From Chenggangzhangella methanolivorans (GTDB lineage: Bacteria; Pseudomonadota; Alphaproteobacteria; Rhizobiales; Methylopilaceae): a stretch of 64,000 nucleotides of DNA. Below, piece after piece: positions 1 to 8,851 of the stretch (position 1 is the first letter of the stretch; the number at the start of each line of letters is the position of its first letter). Position numbers and translations under genes: made by a program. The stretch covers positions 2,815,501 through 2,879,500 of the forward strand of contig NZ_CP081869.1 of the NCBI RefSeq assembly GCF_019797865.1. The letters are read 5' to 3'. The notes beneath the pieces were generated by a model. That model was given only the letters and a program-made list of their open reading frames with translations, did no database searches and was not told the DNA's origin.

Positions 1-397
1 TGATCGACGGACGGATCTATGTCGCGGGCGGACGCACGATGGCGGGCGGCAACATGGCCCGGCTCGACGTTTACGATCCCACCGCCGACCGCTGGGAGCC
101 GCGCGCGCCGATGCCGGAGCCGGCCGGCGGACTGGCGGGGGCCGTCCTCGACGGCCTGCTCTACGTCTTCGGCGGCGAGCGTCTTCACGAGGCCGGCCCC
201 GGCGGCGTCATCGGCTTGGCCTGGCGTTACGACCCGAAGCGCGACGCATGGGAGCGCATGGCCGACATGGCCACGCCCCGGCACGGCCTCGCCGCGGTCG
301 CGCTCGGGGCCGGATCCTGGCGATCGGCGGCGGAGCGGAGCCCGCGACGGCGCGAACGACCGCCGTGACGGAAGCCTTCACGCCGCCGTCCGCCTGA
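1..397 (+). CDS. Kelch-repeat protein, C-terminal part (5' end outside window, frameshifted)
   Basis: The translation shows kelch blades: an IYVAGG strand, then a YDP...W segment, then LLYVFGG and a second YDP...W segment. Kelch repeats form beta-propellers used for binding. The reading frame breaks near 305; reading on in the next frame gives GRILAIGG and a plausible stop at 395-397, which completes the last blade. The start lies before the window, so ligand, length and location cannot be judged. No other domain is visible in this piece. Confidence 0.7.
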   Translation, partial: DRRTDLCRGRTHDGGRQHGPARRLRSHRRPLGAARADAGAGRRTGGGRPRRPALRLRRRASSRGRPRRRHRLGLALRPEARRMGAHGRHGHAPARPRRGRARGRILAIGGGAEPATARTTAVTEAFTPPSA

Positions 398-526
398 AAC
401 TGTCCGCTCACGCCGCCGTCACCCGATTTCGCAACTGCGTGAACGCCCTGGCCGCCGCCTTCCCGATCAGGCGAGCCGCGCCACGTTGCAGCGCAGCAAA
501 GATTTTCGACCGAGGAGCTTTTTCCC

Positions 527-1087
527 ATGGCCAGCATCACCGACGCCGCCGCGATCCCCGGGCGCAGCTCGGATCCCGCCCGCTATGACGGCGTCTCGCA
601 GGCGCTGCACTGGCTGGTCGCGCTCGCGATGCTCGCCGTGCTGCCGCTCGCCTGGCTCGCCGAAGCCGCGCCCAAGGAGGACGCGGGCTACTGGATGTTC
701 TTCCACAAGTCGGTCGGCGTGTTGCTGCTCGTCCTGATGGTCACGCGCTCGGTCTGGCGCGCGCGTCGTCCGGCGCCTGCGCCGCAGCCGGGCCCGTTCG
801 CGGGACTCGCCAGGGCGACCCACTGGGCGCTCTACGCCGCGCTGCTCGCCATGCCGATCAGCGGCTACCTGATGTCGGGCTCGGGCAAGCCGGTGCCGTT
901 CTTCTTCGTCAACCTGCCGGGCCTGCCCGAGAGCGAGGCGCTGAAGGACGCGATGAACTTCGTCCATGTGAACGTGCAATGGGCGGTCTACGCGCTGATC
1001 CTCGCCCATGTCGCCGGCGCGGCCTACCACGTCGCGGTGCGCCGCGACGGGCTGCTCGACCGCATGCTGCCGCGCCAGAACGCCTGA
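527..1087 (+). CDS. Cytochrome b561-family membrane protein
   Basis: This 186-residue protein has four hydrophobic segments and histidines placed as in bacterial cytochrome b561 (YceJ/CybB type): ALHWLV near residue 27, FFHKS near 60, THWALY near 100 and LAHVAGAAYH near 165. Members bind two b hemes in the inner membrane and pass electrons from quinol. The start at 527 follows a good ribosome site (GAGGAG, about 8 bases upstream). The gene runs in the same direction as the amidohydrolase downstream. The electron acceptor cannot be told from the sequence. Confidence 0.85.
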   Translation: MASITDAAAIPGRSSDPARYDGVSQALHWLVALAMLAVLPLAWLAEAAPKEDAGYWMFFHKSVGVLLLVLMVTRSVWRARRPAPAPQPGPFAGLARATHWALYAALLAMPISGYLMSGSGKPVPFFFVNLPGLPESEALKDAMNFVHVNVQWAVYALILAHVAGAAYHVAVRRDGLLDRMLPRQNA

Positions 1088-1108
1088 CCCCGGAACCGGA
1101 GCGCCTCC

Positions 1109-1174
1109 ATGACCGATCTCGACCGCCGCGCCATCAACGTCAACGCCGGCCGCTCCGGCCAGATGCTCGGATGA
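1109..1174 (+). CDS. Possible 21-residue leader peptide ahead of the amidohydrolase
   Basis: A short ATG frame, MTDLDRRAINVNAGRSGQML plus G, ends in a TGA that overlaps the ATG of the next gene (ATGA at 1171-1174). Such overlaps usually couple translation. No family is recognised. It could be a chance frame: the amidohydrolase may instead start at the ATG at 1183, where the overlap would mean nothing. Confidence 0.25.
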   Translation: MTDLDRRAINVNAGRSGQMLG

Positions 1175-2562
1175 GGGACCGCATGGCGCACACCCGCCGG
1201 GGCTTTCTGGCGACCGCCGCGGCCGGCGGAGCGCTGGCGCTCGGCGCGCGGCGGACCAACGCGCAAGCGGGCGGCGAAGTGGTTCTGGCGGGCGCCCATG
1301 TGGTCACGATGGACCCGGGGCTCGGCGATCTCGCGACAGGCGACGTCCACATCCGCGACGGCGCGATCGCGGCCGTCGCGGCGTCGATCGCGGCGCCCGG
1401 CGTTCCGCGGCGCGACATGCGCGGCCGGGTCGTCATGCCGGGCTTCGTCGACACCCACTGGCACATGTGGAACACGATCGCCCGCGGGCTGCCGTCGAGC
1501 CGGCTCGGGCCCTTCGCCAAGACCATGGGGGCGCTCGCCAAGGTCTGGACGCCGCAAGCGAGCGCGCTTTCGGTGCGGCTCGCGCTCGCCGAGGCCGTCA
1601 ACAGCGGCATCACCACGGCGCAGAACTGGGCGCACAACACGGCGACGCCCGATTTCGCCGAAGCCGAGCTCGCCGCCCAGCGGGCGTCGGGCGTGCGCGG
1701 CCGCTTCGCCTATGGCTATCCGCAGGCGCTTTCGCCCGACACGACGATCGACGTCGCGGCGTTGAAGCGCTTCGCCGAACGGCATGGCGGCGCCGGCGGA
1801 CTCGTCTTACTCGGCATGTGCGCGCGCGGGCCCGACCGCTCGGCCGACGATGTCTGGCGCGGCGAATGGCGCGCGGCCCGCGAGCTGAAGCTGCCGATCA
1901 CCGCCCATGTGGCGTCGAACCGCGCGTCGGCCGCCGAGGGCGCGATCGCGGTCATGCATCGCGACGGCCTGCTCGGGCCGGACGTCCAGATCGTCCATGC
2001 GACGCATGCGCGCCCGGAAGACTTCGCGCTGATGAAGGAGGCCGGCTCGCCGCTCTCGATCAGCCCCTGGACCGAGCTCGAGGTCGGCTACGGCCTGCCC
2101 GCGATCCCCGCCATGGCGGCCTCGGGCGTCGAGATGGGGCTGTCGGTCGACAACATGGTGCTGGCCGGCCGCGCCGACATGTTCGACGTGATGCGCCTCA
2201 CCGCGGATCTCGCGGCCGGCATGGCCGAGAAGCAGTCCGCTCTGCCCGACCGCCGCGTGCTCGAATGGGCGACCATCGGCGGCGCGCGGGGGCTCGGCCT
2301 TGGCGACGCGGTCGGCTCGCTCAAGCCCGGCAAGCGCGCCGACGTCATCGCGGTCCGGGCCGACGGGCTGACGACCTCTCCGGCCGGAACGGTCGACTTC
2401 CTGCTGACCCACGCGGCCCAGCCCGCGGACGTCGACTTCGTGATGATCGACGGCGTGGTCCACAAGGAGGGCGGGCGGCTCACGCGGGTCGACGTCGAGG
2501 CGCTGGTCGCCGAAGCCGCGGCGACGATCGCGCGCCTGACGGAGCAGGCCGGCGTCCGCTGA
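1171..2562 (+). CDS. Tat-exported amidohydrolase (ATZ/TRZ, cytosine deaminase-like)
   Basis: The protein starts with a twin-arginine signal (TRRGFLATAA, then a hydrophobic stretch and an NAQA cleavage-like site). It then has a standard metal-dependent amidohydrolase fold: an N-terminal beta domain, the metal motif THWH near residue 100, HVASN near 250, VHATHARPEDF near 280 and SVDNMV near 330. The C-terminal beta domain holds GLGDAVGSLKPGKRADVIAV, typical of chlorohydrolase and methylthioadenosine-deaminase relatives. Members hydrolyse C-N or C-Cl bonds in rings. The substrate is unknown, and periplasmic placement is unusual for the family. The start may be 1171 or 1183; both keep the Tat signal. 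Confidence 0.85.
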   Translation: MRDRMAHTRRGFLATAAAGGALALGARRTNAQAGGEVVLAGAHVVTMDPGLGDLATGDVHIRDGAIAAVAASIAAPGVPRRDMRGRVVMPGFVDTHWHMWNTIARGLPSSRLGPFAKTMGALAKVWTPQASALSVRLALAEAVNSGITTAQNWAHNTATPDFAEAELAAQRASGVRGRFAYGYPQALSPDTTIDVAALKRFAERHGGAGGLVLLGMCARGPDRSADDVWRGEWRAARELKLPITAHVASNRASAAEGAIAVMHRDGLLGPDVQIVHATHARPEDFALMKEAGSPLSISPWTELEVGYGLPAIPAMAASGVEMGLSVDNMVLAGRADMFDVMRLTADLAAGMAEKQSALPDRRVLEWATIGGARGLGLGDAVGSLKPGKRADVIAVRADGLTTSPAGTVDFLLTHAAQPADVDFVMIDGVVHKEGGRLTRVDVEALVAEAAATIARLTEQAGVR

Positions 2563-2648
2563 TCCGTCCCGGCCCTTGCCTCGCGGCCGGTCCCAAGGCA
2601 GGTGAGGCGTCGGCGCGCCGTCGGGGCCCGCTTGACGGGGAGACCGCG

Positions 2649-3024
2649 ATGGGCCGGCTGCTCGACCGGGCGAAGCGGTGGGCGCGCGCGATCAAGCAGG
2701 ACATCGCCGCGCTGTGGATCGCCGGCCGCGACCCGCGCACGCCGCTCGCGGCCAAGATCGTGACGCTCGCGGTCGTGGCCTATGCGCTCGCCCATCGACC
2801 TGATCCCGGACTTCATTCCGGTGCTCGGCTATCTCGACGATCTGCTGATCGTTCCGCTCGGCGTCATGCTCGCGATCCGGCTGATCCCGGTCGATCTCAT
2901 GGCCGAGTATCGCGGGCGCGCCGCGGGGCTGGAGCGCCGGCCGCGCAGCAAAGCGGGCCTCGTCATCGTCCTCGCGGTCTGGGCTGTCGCTTCGGCCGCG
3001 CTGATCGGATGGTTCGTCTGGTAG
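2649..3024 (+). CDS. YkvA/DUF1232 small membrane protein (frameshifted)
   Basis: The N-terminal part (MGRLLDRAKRWARAIKQDIA...) and the C-terminal part (SPIDLIPDFIPVLGYLDDL) lie in different frames and join near 2787 to form a typical DUF1232 protein of about 125 residues. The PIDLIPDFIP..GYLDD motif is the family signature. A C-terminal hydrophobic helix (VIVLAVWAVASAALIGWFVW) suggests membrane anchoring. The break removes two bases from a TC run or adds one. Function in this family is poorly known. Confidence 0.8.
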
Positions 3025-3026
3025 GT

Positions 3027-3055
3027 CGGCGGCCGGGCGCGAGGCCCGGCCGCCG
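3027..3055. terminator. Bidirectional hairpin between convergent genes
   Basis: A perfect 12-bp G+C stem (3027-3038 pairing with 3044-3055) with a 5-base loop lies between the convergent YkvA-like gene and phoA. It has no clear T-run. It fits a shared transcription end in high-GC DNA. Confidence 0.65.
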
Positions 3056-3072
3056 GTCATGCGAGGCGGGGC

Positions 3073-4414
3073 TTACTTGCCCTGCAGGATGTCGAACAGG
3101 TCGGTGTGGTCGGTGGTGCCGAGGATCTTCTCGGCGCCCGGGCCCTTGGCCCAGATCGGCACGACCGCGCCGGTGTGCTGCTGGCTCGGGGGCGTGGCGA
3201 CCGGGCCGGGACCGCCCGCGGTGCCGTAGGTGATCCGCATCACCTGACCGTCCTTGGTGATCAGGTTGTCGGAATAGCCGGTCGGGTCCCCGGTCCCGGT
3301 CGAGTCCTCGGCCACGATCTGGCTCGTGTGCGAGTGGTCGGCGGTGACGATGATCAGCGTGTCAGGATTTTTCCTGGAACTTGAGCGCGACGCCGATGGC
3401 CTTATCGAACGCCACCGTCTCGCCGATCTGGCCGCAGGCGTTGGCGGCGTGGTCCTGCTTGTCGATCGAGGCGCCCTCGACCTGCAGGAAGAAGCCGCGC
3501 TTGCCGCCGCTCAGAAGCTCGATCGCCTTCTCGGTCATGAGCTCGAGCTTGGGCTGGACCTTCGGGCGGTTGTCGGTGTCGCACTTGTGCTTCTCGACGC
3601 CGGCGCCCTGGATGGCCTGCGGGCCGGTCCATTCGGTGGTCATGTTGCCGCTCGCGAACAGGCCGAGCACCGGCATGTCGGAGGACTTCAGCGCGTCGAG
3701 ATCGTTCTTGGTGTAGATGAGCTTCTGGCCCTGGCGGGTCGCCGACTCCTCGACCGTCTTGCCGTCGTCGGAGCCGCCCGCGATCTTGCCGCCGGTCGCG
3801 TCGAAGCGGGCTTTGCCGCCGCCGAACACGACGTCCATCTGGTGGTCGACCATCTGCTCGGAGATCGAGCCGAGGCCGCCCTTGGCCTTCGTCTCGGTCG
3901 GGCAGAGGGTCATGTTGGCCGGCGCCTGGCAGCCGCGCAGGCTCATCTTGGAGGCGAGCACCGCCGGGGTGGCGTCGGTGATCTCGGCGGTCGAGACGTT
4001 GCCGACGCGCTTGCCCTTGGCCTGGAACACCTCGAGGATCGTCTTGTAGTTCTTGCCGGGCACGTTTTCGGCCGTGCTCGGTCCCTGCGAGATGCGCTCG
4101 TCGATGGTCTTCTTGCCGGTGGCCCACATGGTGCCGGTGGCGGCCGAATCCGGCGCGTAGTCCGGCAGGTAGGTCGGGCCGTCGCCCGGCTTCAGCGACC
4201 AGGTGGTCTGGAAGCCGGTGTGCGTGAGCTTGTCGAAGTTCAGCTTGTTCTTGACGCCCTGATAGTAGCGCGCCGCCGTCACCTCGGAGACGCCCATGCC
4301 GTCACCGATGAAGAGGATCACGTTCTTCGCCGTTTCGGCGGACTGAGCGGCTCCGACGCCGAGCCCGAACAGCAGCGCGGCGCCCGAGGCCGCGGCCAGC
4401 AGACCGTTTCGCAT
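3073..4414 (-). CDS. phoA: Alkaline phosphatase, periplasmic (frameshifted)
   Basis: The protein has a signal peptide (MRNGLLAAASGAALLFGLGV...AQSA), then NVILFIGDGMG (metal aspartate), DSAATGTMWATG (the catalytic serine in the family D-S-A pattern), EGASIDKQDHAANA and TADHSHTSQ. It hydrolyses phosphate monoesters in the periplasm. The frame breaks in an A5 run near 3369. Deleting one A gives QENPDTLIIVTADHSH and restores the last 100 residues to the stop at 3073. The start at 4414 is chosen because the signal peptide begins there; the frame is open further upstream. Confidence 0.88.
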
Positions 4415-4585
4415 CCGGTGAGTTCCGAAGGAGGGTTTTCGCGACGTCCCCGGCCCTCCCGGCCCGGCGAACACGAAACCGTTATCCATCGTTCACAACC
4501 GACTGATGACGGTTCCGTGATCGCTCGCCGCCGCGAGCGGAAAGCGCAGGGCGCGCCAGAGAGACAGGCCGGCGATCGACCCTGA

Positions 4586-4792
4586 TCAGTCTCCGAAGCG
4601 GGCGGCCAGACTTGCGAGATACATCCGGTGACCGGCGAGCGTGAGGACCAGCCCGTCGACGTCCGCGCGCGCATAGCCGCGAGCCACGAGATCCGGATAG
4701 AGGGCGCTGTCGGCCAGGCTTTCGACCTGGGAGCTCAGGATCGCGCCCAGGGCGGCGGCTTCTTCTGACGACAGAGGCTCGACAGGCGTCAT
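4586..4792 (-). CDS. Small hypothetical protein, 68 residues
   Basis: MTPVEPLSSEEAAALGAILS... has good high-GC codon use and an amphipathic, mostly helical character with no Cys and no membrane segment. I chose the ATG at 4792; the frame is open upstream, but that part is arginine-rich and does not look coding. No family is recognised. It lies upstream of phoA on the same strand. Confidence 0.45.
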   Translation of the reverse strand: MTPVEPLSSEEAAALGAILSSQVESLADSALYPDLVARGYARADVDGLVLTLAGHRMYLASLAARFGD

Positions 4793-5248
4793 GACGCGAC
4801 CGGAGGTTGCGCTTATGCTGTGACGATAATCATAAGTCTGTTTCCTGCGCAATGTATTTGACGTCTTGCGATGTGGCGAAAACGCTCGAAGACGGCGAGA
4901 AGATCGCGCGCGTGATGATTGGGCGCGATGTTCAGTCTTCGCACAGAAACGGCGGCGATCGCGGCGGGACGGACGCCGTGGGAGAGAGCGACTCACGCCT
5001 TTGCGACCGCTGCGGTCCGGCGCCCGGAATGGTTTTCAAAAGGTTAACGTTTCGGCCCAGGCATATGCATTTTTACATAGCCAAGAGACCAACGGGAACG
5101 ACTTTAGTCGACGAATACTTAGGCGATTGAATCGAGCACAACTGATTCTCGCGTGTAGTGAAAATTTTCTGCGGCTTATAGTTGATTTCGTGATCGAACG
5201 CTCATATGGCTATTTGAAGGCGCATCACCGCGTCTGAGGATCCTCATC
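4793..5248. other. AT-richer gap without a convincing gene
   Basis: The sequence loses its high G+C from about 4800 and no frame shows normal codon use. The longest plus-strand frame (4807-5130) has no recognisable fold. This is the left part of an AT-rich stretch that ends at the RTX gene. Nothing else is identified in it. Confidence 0.5.
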
Positions 5249-5548
5249 ATGAGGAATTCACTAAACGACGAAATTGTTTTCGCAGATGCGAAGGTGATCG
5301 ACGCCAGCGAAGCTGTAAGCAATCAGATCGCATTGATATTCCGACTTAAGAAGAGCGGTCTTGATATTCAATCGAGTGAGTCGGACCTCGATCGAATGTG
5401 CCAGGAGCTGAGGCAGTGGCAAGAATACAGAACACTTCTGTTTATCCGTAAGGGGATGCTGGACGGCCCTTCGGATCACAGAAAGACGCCTCCGCCGGCC
5501 GAAGGCGAGTTCTTCGGCGAGATCATCACGCAAGCAAGTTTTAGATGA
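5249..5548 (+). CDS. Hypothetical protein in AT-rich DNA, 99 residues
   Basis: The ATG follows GAGGATCCTCATC, a fair ribosome site. The product is charged and helical, with a possible amphipathic helix around VSNQIALIFRLKKSG and a Trp/Tyr-rich patch (WQEYRTLLFIRKG). Base composition is well below the neighbours, as expected of acquired DNA or of a leftover piece. No family is recognised. An overlapping minus-strand frame (5261-5683) looks poorer. Confidence 0.4.
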   Translation: MRNSLNDEIVFADAKVIDASEAVSNQIALIFRLKKSGLDIQSSESDLDRMCQELRQWQEYRTLLFIRKGMLDGPSDHRKTPPPAEGEFFGEIITQASFR

Positions 5549-5937
5549 GGGGGCGGCGTAACTCGGAAAGCGACTGTCTGCCGTCGAAGAAATACGTCGC
5601 CGGGCCAGAGCCGAAGGACGCGCGGACAATCTAGAGAAGAACGCGTTCCTATCGAGCGCCTGACCTTGCCGACATCTTTCCATAGTGACGGGCGCGGCGG
5701 ACAGGACAGCTTAGCAGTATACGACTTTCGACACATAGACGATCAGAATAAAATACCTCGTGCAAAATAGAAACGCCCACATATAAATGACTAAATCCAT
5801 ATAGTTGTAATTATCGTTGATGGTACAGCTTTTCGTTTCATTCATAAATCAGCTGATAGGTTTGTTACGCGGACCGATGAATGCTCGCATATTGCTGTGA
5901 CGGTCCGATGCTGACTTGTCGCTGAAAGGAATGGCTT
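5549..5937. other. AT-rich leader region of the RTX gene
   Basis: About 390 bases with strong A+T in 5740-5850. No convincing gene is seen. The stretch next to the RTX start probably carries its promoter and a long 5' leader. I could not single out a -35/-10 pair with confidence. Confidence 0.4.
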
Positions 5938-7260
5938 ATGGAACGTCAAAGTCTTTCGCTTGATGGACTGCTGGATGGCGTCGTCGACCTTCTTGACGAT
6001 CTGCTTGGCGGCGATCTCGGAGACGTCGTCAAGGACCTCTCTCCGGGCGACCTGATCAAGGACCTGGGCAAGACGCTCGAAGCCGCATTGGGCGGCGGAG
6101 ACTCCAAGCTTCTCGACAGCCTGCTCGACAACAAGGTCATCGATCCTCTCAAGCTTCAGGAGGTCCTCAACGGCGGGGACCTCGACCTCGGCGAGCTGCA
6201 GGACCTGCTCGGCGGCGCGGATCTCGGACATCTGGAAGACGTGCTCGACGACGTGTTCGACAACGGCCTGCTCGGCCTCGGCGAGACGGAGCTCGACCTC
6301 GACGCCCTCGGCGACCTCACCGGCGTCGATCTCGAGGCGGTCGTCACCTACGTCACCGGCCTCGTGGGCGCGGTGCTCAAGACGGCTGGCGAAGCCACCG
6401 ACCTCGAGGATCTGCTCGACGTCGTGCTGGCCGGCGACGACAAGTTGGTCGGCGACTCCAGGGACAACACCATCCATGGCGGCGCCGGCGACGACGACAT
6501 CACCGGCAAGTCGGGCGCCGACACCCTCGCGGGCGACGAAGGCGACGACCGGCTGAACGGCGGCGGGGGCCAGGACCGGCTTCTCGGCGGCGACGGCTCG
6601 GACGTGCTCATCGGCGGCGGCGGTTCGGACAGCCTCGACGGCGGTTCGGGCGCGGACGTGATGAAGGGCGGCGGCGGCGACGACCTCTATACGGTCGACG
6701 ACGCCGGCGACGTGGTGATCGAGGGCGCCAATGGCGGCCGCGACACGGTCGAGAGCCGGATCTCCTACGAGCTCGGCGACAATGTCGAGCGCCTCACTCT
6801 GCTCGGCGGCCGCGACATCGACGGGGTCGGCAACGACCTCAACAACCGCCTGGTCGGCAATCGCGGCGACAACGAACTCAGCGGCGGCGCCGGCAAGGAC
6901 ATCATCCTTGGCGGCCGCGGCGCCGACGTGCTCTCGGGCGGCTCCGGCGACGACATCTTCAAGTTCGGCGACGTCCATGATTCGGGCATCGGCAAGAAGG
7001 CCGACGTCATCGTCGATTTTGAGGACGGCGACCGGATCAATTTGAAGGGCGTCGACGCCAATCCCAACGAGCCGAACGACCAGGCGTTCGACTTCATCGG
7101 AAAGGGCGACTTCTCCGGCGATGGCGACGGCGAGATCCGCTACTCGTTTAAGGGCGGCGACACCCTCGTGCGCATCGACGCGGACGGCGACGGCGAGACG
7201 GATATGAGCATCCGCCTCGAAGGCCATCACAAACTCGACGCGGGCGACTTCGTACTCTGA
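5938..7260 (+). CDS. RTX calcium-binding repeat protein, probable type I secretion substrate
   Basis: The 440-residue protein has no signal peptide. Residues 1 to about 165 are made of short Leu/Asp/Gly units (LLDGVVDLLDDLLGG, LGELQDLLGG and similar) and match no family I know. From about 172 to 256 there are RTX nonapeptides (GGAGDDDITG, GGGGSDSLDG) that bind calcium. A linker rich in DTVESRISYELGDNVERLTLLG follows, a motif common between RTX blocks. A second block (298-350) leads into the IFKF...ADVIVDFEDGDRINL tail seen in serralysin-type secretion domains. A C-terminal signal for ABC-type export is expected. No transporter genes are in the window. The start at 5938 follows AAAGGA. Confidence 0.88.
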   Translation: MERQSLSLDGLLDGVVDLLDDLLGGDLGDVVKDLSPGDLIKDLGKTLEAALGGGDSKLLDSLLDNKVIDPLKLQEVLNGGDLDLGELQDLLGGADLGHLEDVLDDVFDNGLLGLGETELDLDALGDLTGVDLEAVVTYVTGLVGAVLKTAGEATDLEDLLDVVLAGDDKLVGDSRDNTIHGGAGDDDITGKSGADTLAGDEGDDRLNGGGGQDRLLGGDGSDVLIGGGGSDSLDGGSGADVMKGGGGDDLYTVDDAGDVVIEGANGGRDTVESRISYELGDNVERLTLLGGRDIDGVGNDLNNRLVGNRGDNELSGGAGKDIILGGRGADVLSGGSGDDIFKFGDVHDSGIGKKADVIVDFEDGDRINLKGVDANPNEPNDQAFDFIGKGDFSGDGDGEIRYSFKGGDTLVRIDADGDGETDMSIRLEGHHKLDAGDFVL

Positions 7261-7269
7261 CGAGAAACA

Positions 7270-7304
7270 GCCGGGCCGGGGCGCTTGAAGCCTCCCGGCC
7301 CGGC
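7270..7304 (+). terminator. Hairpin after the RTX gene
   Basis: An 11-bp perfect G+C stem (7270-7280 with 7294-7304) sits ten bases after the RTX stop codon. There is no T-run, but position and strength fit a transcription end. Confidence 0.6.
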
Positions 7305-7382
7305 CGAACTGCAGGCCGGGCCTGCAAGCGTTCTGCGTAACCAGGAAACATCAACGGCCAACCCGCAACGCTTGGGTCGATC

Positions 7383-7580
7383 ATGCTGAGCATCGCCTTC
7401 CAACCCCCCGCCTCGCTCGAGACTTCGAACGCGCTCGAGGAGATGCAGTGGATCGACCAGGGTCTGGCGCTTTGGGCCGAGGGGCTCGCCTGCGAGGGCG
7501 CCGATCTCGGCGAGATCACGGAGCTGCTCGAACGCGCCTTGCAGACGCTGCGAGGCCGACGCTCCGCGTGGGCGGCGTAA
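7383..7580 (+). CDS. Small acidic hypothetical protein, 65 residues
   Basis: MLSIAFQPPASLETSNALEEMQWIDQGLALWAEG... has two predicted helices and many acidic residues. Codon use matches the genome. The ribosome site is weak. No family is recognised. It could be a chance frame. Confidence 0.35.
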   Translation: MLSIAFQPPASLETSNALEEMQWIDQGLALWAEGLACEGADLGEITELLERALQTLRGRRSAWAA

Positions 7581-7720
7581 CGAACCGCATCCCTCTCCGC
7601 CGAATTTCTTCGAGGCCGCATCGTCCGAGACCGGACGGGCGGCCCTCGGCGAAAATTTTCTCGTGGAAATCGTTCCGGACTTAGCCTGGTTAATAGGACC
7701 GCAGACCTGTTTCGCCGCCG

Positions 7721-7957
7721 ATGTTCCCAAAATCGCGATTCGCGGGGGACACGCAGGTGCAACGGTCGGATGCGACGGTCTGGGAGCTGGCGCGAAAGCT
7801 TTTCAAAGCTGAGGAGGACGACCGGTTCTGGTCGAACGGCCTGCATGCGTCGCAGCTCCAGAAGGACGGCTATCGGGTCCTCAGCGAGACCGAGAAGGCC
7901 AAATATTACGACCGGGCGCTCGACCTCATGAGGTCGCGCCGAAGCTGGAAGGACTGA
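7721..7957 (+). CDS. Small hypothetical protein, 78 residues
   Basis: The product (DATVWELARKLFKAEEDDRFWSNGLHASQLQKDGYRVLSETEKAKYYDRALDLM) is a charged, aromatic-rich helical protein with non-random residue use, so the frame looks real. The start is uncertain; the first 12 residues may not belong. No family is recognised, and no operon partner is visible. Confidence 0.45.
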   Translation: MFPKSRFAGDTQVQRSDATVWELARKLFKAEEDDRFWSNGLHASQLQKDGYRVLSETEKAKYYDRALDLMRSRRSWKD

Positions 7958-8051
7958 CGCGGCGTCGGGCGAGAGCCAGGGACGGCGGGGAGGTTCGGGC
8001 GTCGGGGGGACGGAAAGCGGGCGTTGGCGCGCTCCCGCCAAGATCTTCGCC

Positions 8052-8150
8052 GTCATCCCGGCCGCAGAGCCGGGATCCAGAACCGATGCGGCTCGCCCAG
8101 CCGGCCTGACGACGTCGGTTCTGGGTCCCGGGTCAAGCCCGGGACGACCC
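8052..8150. repeat. Palindromic intergenic repeat, family A
   Basis: Nested inverted repeats: GTCATCCCGGC...GCCGGGATC at the left, CAGAACCGA...TCGGTTCTG as an outer pair, and CCCGGGTCAAGCCCGGG at the right. The same building blocks recur near 9.7, 11.9, 21.9, 30.8, 32.3, 34.3 and 43.7 kb. Confidence 0.75.
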
Positions 8151-8197
8151 GGGAGGTTCGGCCGCCTCAACGACACCGTTGGCGCGCTAGAAATCGG

Positions 8198-8851
8198 TCA
8201 GCGCACCACCGGGTCGTTCGGCAGCTCGTCGCCGAGCCCTGCGCGCGGCGGCAGGACGTCGGCGAGCGCGCGGCCGCAGCGCTCGACCGCGGCCACGATC
8301 CCGTCGACCAGCCGGCCGGAGCCCGCGGCCGAAGTCACGTCCTCCACGGTCTCGCGCCAGGTCTGGGGAGCGGCCGCCTCGTGCACGCCCTCGTCGGCGA
8401 TGACCTCGACGTTGCGGTCGGCGACCGCGACATGGATCAGCACGCCGGTGCGCTCATGCGTGCGGCCAAGCCCGAGTTCCGCGAAGGCGCGTTCGGCCGC
8501 GTCATGCGCGGCGGCCGACGGCAGCCGGTCGATCCGCAACGCCCGGCGGACGCGCGAGGACGACGCAAGGCCCGCAAGGCCCGCGAAGATCGCGGCCTGG
8601 GCCAAGGCCAGCACGTGGATCGACGGATCGAGCAGCGACAGCGGGCCGGCCGAAAAAATCGCGAGGAAGCCCGCGACCACGAGCGCGACGGTGGCGTCGG
8701 CCTCCTCGCAGGGGCTGGTCTCGATCACGACGACGATCTCGGCCGCCGTGCCGGCCTCCGCCGCGCGGACGGCCTCGGCGATGCGGGCGCGATCCTGCTC
8801 CGACAGAAGCGGCGCGGGAGGCGCGGCGAAGCGTTCGCGCAGGCTCACCAT
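8198..8851 (-). CDS. TPM-domain protein, membrane (second of a pair)
   Basis: This 217-residue protein has the TPM core split around two membrane helices. The front is SEQDRARIAEAVRAAEAGTAAEIVVVIET, then comes a hydrophobic pair (ALVVAGFLAIFSAG...ALAQAAIFAGLAGLA), then ERAFAELGLGRTHERTGVLIHVAVADRNVEVIADEGVHE. It overlaps the 3' end of the upstream TPM gene by 7 bases, so the two are surely one operon. It resembles the DUF5130/COG3762-type partner found after YgcG. Function is unknown; TPM proteins are tied to membrane and photosystem upkeep in other groups. Confidence 0.75.
   Translation of the reverse strand: MVSLRERFAAPPAPLLSEQDRARIAEAVRAAEAGTAAEIVVVIETSPCEEADATVALVVAGFLAIFSAGPLSLLDPSIHVLALAQAAIFAGLAGLASSSRVRRALRIDRLPSAAAHDAAERAFAELGLGRTHERTGVLIHVAVADRNVEVIADEGVHEAAAPQTWRETVEDVTSAAGSGRLVDGIVAAVERCGRALADVLPPRAGLGDELPNDPVVR

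Noticed and set aside
3326..4585. 419-residue plus-strand frame opposite phoA
   Set aside because: Composition is that of an antisense shadow (Leu/Gly/Arg/Val repeats). phoA motifs on the other strand are clear.
4807..5130. 107-residue frame in the AT-rich gap
   Set aside because: No ribosome site, no domain, and residue use looks random.
5842..7230. 462-residue frame antisense to the RTX gene
   Set aside because: Its Val/Ala/Asp-rich sequence is the mirror of regular Gly/Asp codons on the plus strand. It has no ribosome site or family signature.
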